DNA of 64,000 bases from the NCBI GenBank assembly GCA_039619475.1, contig CM077115.1, positions 182,310,106 to 182,374,105 on the forward strand. Direction: 5' to 3'. The position numbers were made by a program, and so were the translations under genes. Source of the stretch: Icerya purchasi (Eukaryota; Arthropoda; Insecta; Hemiptera; Monophlebidae). This document shows, piece after piece, positions 60,913-64,000 of this stretch. Under the pieces are notes generated by a model. That model saw only the letters and a program-made list of their open reading frames with translations, did no database searches and was not told the DNA's origin. Each line of letters starts with the position of its first letter. The first letter of the stretch is position 1.

Positions 60913-63004
60913 CAAGAATAATTCAATGAAAGAAGATGAACAGCTAATCAAAACAATTAATTACAGTAAATTTGAGGAACTTGTTACAAAAGAAAGTTTT
61001 AACGAACAAATTAACAAGATGGCTAAATCGACAGATGAACTGAATGAACAGGTGAACGAAATCATGAATAAAATCCGAAATATTAGAAATAAAAGCGAAG
61101 AAGTGAAACTGGTAAAAATATGGTGGAACACTACATTAGAACAATACAAAAAAAAAAGTGAAACAACTGACCAAACTAAAGTATACATGTATAAAAACAA
61201 AAAGAAGAATAATGAACTAAATAAGACACTCACATTACTCAAAGAAACTACCGCAACATATAGAAGAGAAATAGACAAAAGCAAATCAGAAGCGTGGAAA
61301 CAACTAGTTGCCAACTCGTCGGTATGGGGCAAGCCGTATAAAATCGTCATGGAGAAACATAAAAAATTTAATTTTCCAACATTAATTAATAGTGCAGGGG
61401 AAATTATTACAAATGAAAAAGAGAAATATGAATTAATAAGTAATGCACTTTTTCCGAAAGTGGATGATGAACTCAGGACAAGTGATACAATATGTAATTA
61501 TAAATTAAACAAAGTAGATGAATTAACCATTACGAAAATAATTAAAATGTGCAATAACAAAAAGGCCAATGGTACCGATCAAATTTCTAATAAAATGATA
61601 AAAATTTTAAACAAACATCATATCACATTAATACCTACTATAGTCAATTCGTATTTAAACATCTGTACTTTTCCGGAAATATGGAAGAGAGGGAAAATTA
61701 TCCTGCTAAACAAACCAGATAAGGAACCCTCTTCACCAAAAGCTTACAGACCGATAACTTTACTCTCTAACATTGGAAAGATTTATGAAAAAATAATAAA
61801 ACATAAAATTGATGAGGTACTGGATAATAACTTAATACTGAATGGACAACAATATGGATATATAAGAAACAAATCAACGGAAAAAGCTATTTTGAAATGT
61901 ATGGAAACCATTAACAACTACAAAAGTTATTATAAATTAATATTACTAATAAGTTTTGATATCAGTGGTGCCTTTGATAATATAAAGTGGTTAAAAATTA
62001 CGGAGTGTCTACAACTGAATAAATTTGATTCAAACCTAATTGAAATAATAAAAAGCTTTTTAAAAAATAGAGAAATTATTTTCCAGAATAAGGATAATGA
62101 AATAATTTATCGTAGGACACTCACTGCAGGTGTTCCACAAGGATCCATTCTGGCACCCACTCTTTTCAATATTGCAATGGCGAACATACATAACAACACT
62201 GGACATTACGATAATATAAATCTTATAAGTTATGCGGATGACATTTTATTGATTTCAGGAATAAATAATATAGAAGACATTCCTCAAATAAATCAGAAAA
62301 TTAACAATATTAACAACGAACTCATTAATCTTGGGCTACATTTAAATCCGGAAAAAACTAACTCGATATTAATAACAAGAAAACATAAAAAACACGAAAT
62401 TAAAAGTAAAATAGAAAAAGAATTAAAATTGAATAATAAGCCTCTTAAATTTAGCAAGGAAATGAAATATTTGGGTATATACATAGATGAAAATCTCAAT
62501 TTCAGCAAACATGTTAGCTACATCATGGATAAAATTAAAAAATATTACACAAAACTAGTGGGTATATATAACAGAAGCTTTGGTTTAAAATTTGTGGACA
62601 GGAAAATTCTTTACTCAGCGCTGTTCAGATCTATAACGGAATATGGTTCCTTGATTTATTTTCCTAACATTTCGGTAAAAAACAAAAAGAAAATTAAAAT
62701 GGAACAAAGGAAAATCATCTTAAATATGACGTCTGCATATAGAACGGTTTCCTATACATCTTCGTATGTCATATCAGGAATTATGCCAGTGGATTTACAG
62801 TTGGAAATGATTAACGAGATAAAGATAACCAAAAACAACCATAGTGATAGGACAAGGGTAATACAGAAAGTAAAAGAAGTAAAGTCGAAATACCTGGAGG
62901 AATGGCAAAACACTTATGAGCAAGAATTAACAGGAAGACGAACGTATGGATTTTTAACCAGAATCGAGGATAGATTGAAGAACAAATTACTCAACATATG
63001 CTAA
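60836..63004 (+). CDS. Reverse transcriptase of an R1-like LINE (ORF2 without a working endonuclease)
   Basis: A 722-codon uninterrupted frame encoding a non-LTR reverse transcriptase. Visible parts: Lys-rich linker (to about residue 160); KKANGTDQISNKMIK at about 240; AYRPITLLSNIGKIYEKII near 302; palm motif A SFDISGAFD with catalytic D375; GVPQGS at 432-437; active site YADD at 466-469; a KYLGIYID thumb strand; and SAYRTVSYTSSYVISG from 633 with GRRTYGFLTRI near the end, both typical of the R1-like clade. The C-terminal CCHC finger is absent: the frame stops soon after that block. The first 16 or so codons overlap the endonuclease in another frame, so the annotated Met is probably not genuine. 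Catalytic residues are intact, yet the upstream endonuclease is split and no ORF1 is seen, so autonomous movement is unlikely. Recent insertion or relaxed decay could explain the open frame. Confidence 0.9.
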   Translation: MKKSVIELEKLRLNAQTSHNKVKFKIKNNSMKEDEQLIKTINYSKFEELVTKESFNEQINKMAKSTDELNEQVNEIMNKIRNIRNKSEEVKLVKIWWNTTLEQYKKKSETTDQTKVYMYKNKKKNNELNKTLTLLKETTATYRREIDKSKSEAWKQLVANSSVWGKPYKIVMEKHKKFNFPTLINSAGEIITNEKEKYELISNALFPKVDDELRTSDTICNYKLNKVDELTITKIIKMCNNKKANGTDQISNKMIKILNKHHITLIPTIVNSYLNICTFPEIWKRGKIILLNKPDKEPSSPKAYRPITLLSNIGKIYEKIIKHKIDEVLDNNLILNGQQYGYIRNKSTEKAILKCMETINNYKSYYKLILLISFDISGAFDNIKWLKITECLQLNKFDSNLIEIIKSFLKNREIIFQNKDNEIIYRRTLTAGVPQGSILAPTLFNIAMANIHNNTGHYDNINLISYADDILLISGINNIEDIPQINQKINNINNELINLGLHLNPEKTNSILITRKHKKHEIKSKIEKELKLNNKPLKFSKEMKYLGIYIDENLNFSKHVSYIMDKIKKYYTKLVGIYNRSFGLKFVDRKILYSALFRSITEYGSLIYFPNISVKNKKKIKMEQRKIILNMTSAYRTVSYTSSYVISGIMPVDLQLEMINEIKITKNNHSDRTRVIQKVKEVKSKYLEEWQNTYEQELTGRRTYGFLTRIEDRLKNKLLNIC

Positions 63005-63214
63005 ATAATAAATTATAGCTACTGTGGAGCGCTACATTCTCACCCCACGTGATGAACTTGAAAGTAACTTTTGTCTTTCTTAAAAATTTATTGCAGATAC
63101 AGCACTCTGCCCTTCATTTTGTCCGGAGTTCATGATTAAAAATAAAAATTACACGAAGTAAGGAAAAAACCTGGAATCCCCCGGATTTTTCGGATGACCA
63201 AGAAATAATTTTTT
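63005..63214 (+). other. Sequence after the reverse transcriptase frame
   Basis: No zinc-finger coding, poly-A tail or target duplication can be seen before the second palindromic element begins, so the LINE 3' end has been lost or interrupted here. Confidence 0.4.
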
Positions 63215-63479
63215 TTTAACCGACTTCAAAAAAAGGAAGAGGTCTCAATTCGACTGTATTGTTTTTTTTTTCTTTTTTATTTCTTTTTTTTTATGTGTAT
63301 TACCTCAGACTTTTTTTCTAGGTGAACCGACTTTGATGATTCCTCTTTTATTTGAAAGCTGGTGCTTCTCACGTTGTTCCATTTAAATTTGATCAAGATC
63401 TGACTAGTAGTTTTTGAGTTATCCTTAATAGTGCGTATTTAATTGACTTCGACTACATTGATGATGTTCTTATTTGACC

Positions 63480-63629
63480 GTGCCGCGTGCTGCGTCTAGG
63501 TTTCTAATTGTGTATGCCAATGCGTTTGGCTCGCTCATTCGACTGTGCCCATCCTACCCTCCTGCGGGCGTCTGCGTTGATCTGCCCGCGCCGCGAGCTA
63601 TGTCTATGTGTGTAATTATGTACGCCAAT
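63480..63629 (+). repeat. GC-rich pair of 42-bp direct repeats
   Basis: GTGCCGCGTGCTGCGTCTAG... (63480-63521) and GCGCCGCGAGCTATGTCTAT... (63588-63629) agree at 33 of 42 positions by eye. They sit in a GC-rich island inside the AT-rich element. The 61-codon frame here is not a recognisable gene. Confidence 0.7.
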
Positions 63630-63694
63630 TGTTATTGTAAAAAAAAAATTGATTTTTAACAAGAAAAAAAATTCAAATATAACGCTAAAAATTG

Positions 63695-64000
63695 TAAAAT
63701 AAAATATTTTTTTACAAAAAATAAATACCGACTTGGAGGTTTATTATAAAAATTGAATAAAAATGCACTAAAAAGTAAAAAATAATTACTCCCGATAAGA
63801 AACTATATATGTATATACGAAAGTGATGATATAAATTAAGATGATATTACCGTAATTCTTATACAAGATTAATACCTTAATCAGAGTCGGCATCAAATTC
63901 ATATTACAATAATAATTAAAAACTGCATTAAATGTTCATTAAATTGTTCCTAGATATTGTAATATGAATTTGATGCCGACTCTGATTAAGGTATTAATCT
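63695..64000. repeat. Palindrome of copy 2, truncated by window end
   Basis: The left arm (63695-63912, including TACCTTAATCAGAGTCGGCA) pairs with ATTGTAATATGAATTTGATG and onward from 63956. The loop matches copy 1 in inverse orientation. The outer part of the right arm lies outside the window. Confidence 0.85.

Larger units (their letters stand above)
63215..64000. mobile_element. Palindrome-bearing DNA element, copy 2 (inverted, leaves window)
   Basis: Begins TTTAACCGACTTCAAAAAAAGG, the inverted form of the end at 60711. It carries the inverted module (GAACCGACTTTGATGATTCC, TTTAAATTTGATCAAGATCTGA, TTTTTGAGTTATCCTTAATA), then a GC-rich insert (63475-63640) not present in copy 1, then a second palindrome. 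The loop sequence CTGCATTAAATGTT is in the opposite orientation to copy 1, confirming that the whole element is inverted. Confidence 0.65.

Noticed and set aside
60961..61350. 129-codon minus-strand frame
   Set aside because: Antisense shadow of the Lys-rich reverse transcriptase linker.

Overview
The window looks like nuclear DNA of an arthropod, most likely an insect. It is AT-rich, full of A/T homopolymers and TAA, TA and CA microsatellites, and dense with decayed mobile elements of types common in insects: non-LTR LINEs of several kinds, a tRNA-derived SINE, hAT and Tc1/mariner DNA transposons, a Helitron-like element and a solo LTR. I recognised no host protein-coding exon, rRNA gene or functional tRNA gene. 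Long stretches look like unique intergenic or intronic sequence. Species-level assignment is not possible from the sequence alone.

Layout. 1-2090: minus-strand 5' part of a LINE (zinc-knuckle ORF1 with two frameshifts, then an open endonuclease ORF2 that leaves the window). 3.86-4.9 kb: two LINE 3' relics. 5131-5424: a solo LTR with a 4-bp target duplication. 7.4-7.8 kb: fragment of a repeat also found at 28.1 kb and inside the Helitron-like element at 54.7 kb. 9984-10649: a hAT-type MITE. 13.3-14.8 kb: duplicated repeat units of unknown family. 16.0-18.8 kb: a long inverted repeat whose right arm runs into a decayed LINE reverse transcriptase. 20.5 kb: a LINE 3' end in a duplicated poly-T target. 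23.1-23.8 kb: a coiled-coil ORF1 relic. 24.25-24.7 kb: a possible endogenous parvovirus-like helicase relic. 26.8-27.1 kb: a complete SINE with a 13-bp target duplication.

29-38 kb holds hAT MITEs, a Tc1/mariner (IS630-type) transposase relic, and two hAT transposase relics. 42.8-44.35 kb is an RNase H-bearing LINE relic with a fortuitous 300-codon open frame. 49.4-51.7 kb is a minus-strand CR1-like LINE. 51.7-55.7 kb holds tandem hairpin-tailed repeats and the Helitron-like element with a nested palindrome. 58-58.95 kb is a LINE 3' end with a poly-A tail.

The best-preserved coding sequence is the 722-codon reverse transcriptase frame at 60836-63004 (R1-like clade by its C-terminal motif). 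Its catalytic residues are intact, but its endonuclease is interrupted by a palindromic DNA element at about 59.91-60.72 kb. A second copy of that element, in opposite orientation, begins at 63.2 kb and leaves the window, so the reverse transcriptase lies between two inverted copies. None of the elements is clearly autonomous. The window reads as a graveyard of nested insertions rather than a working gene cluster.
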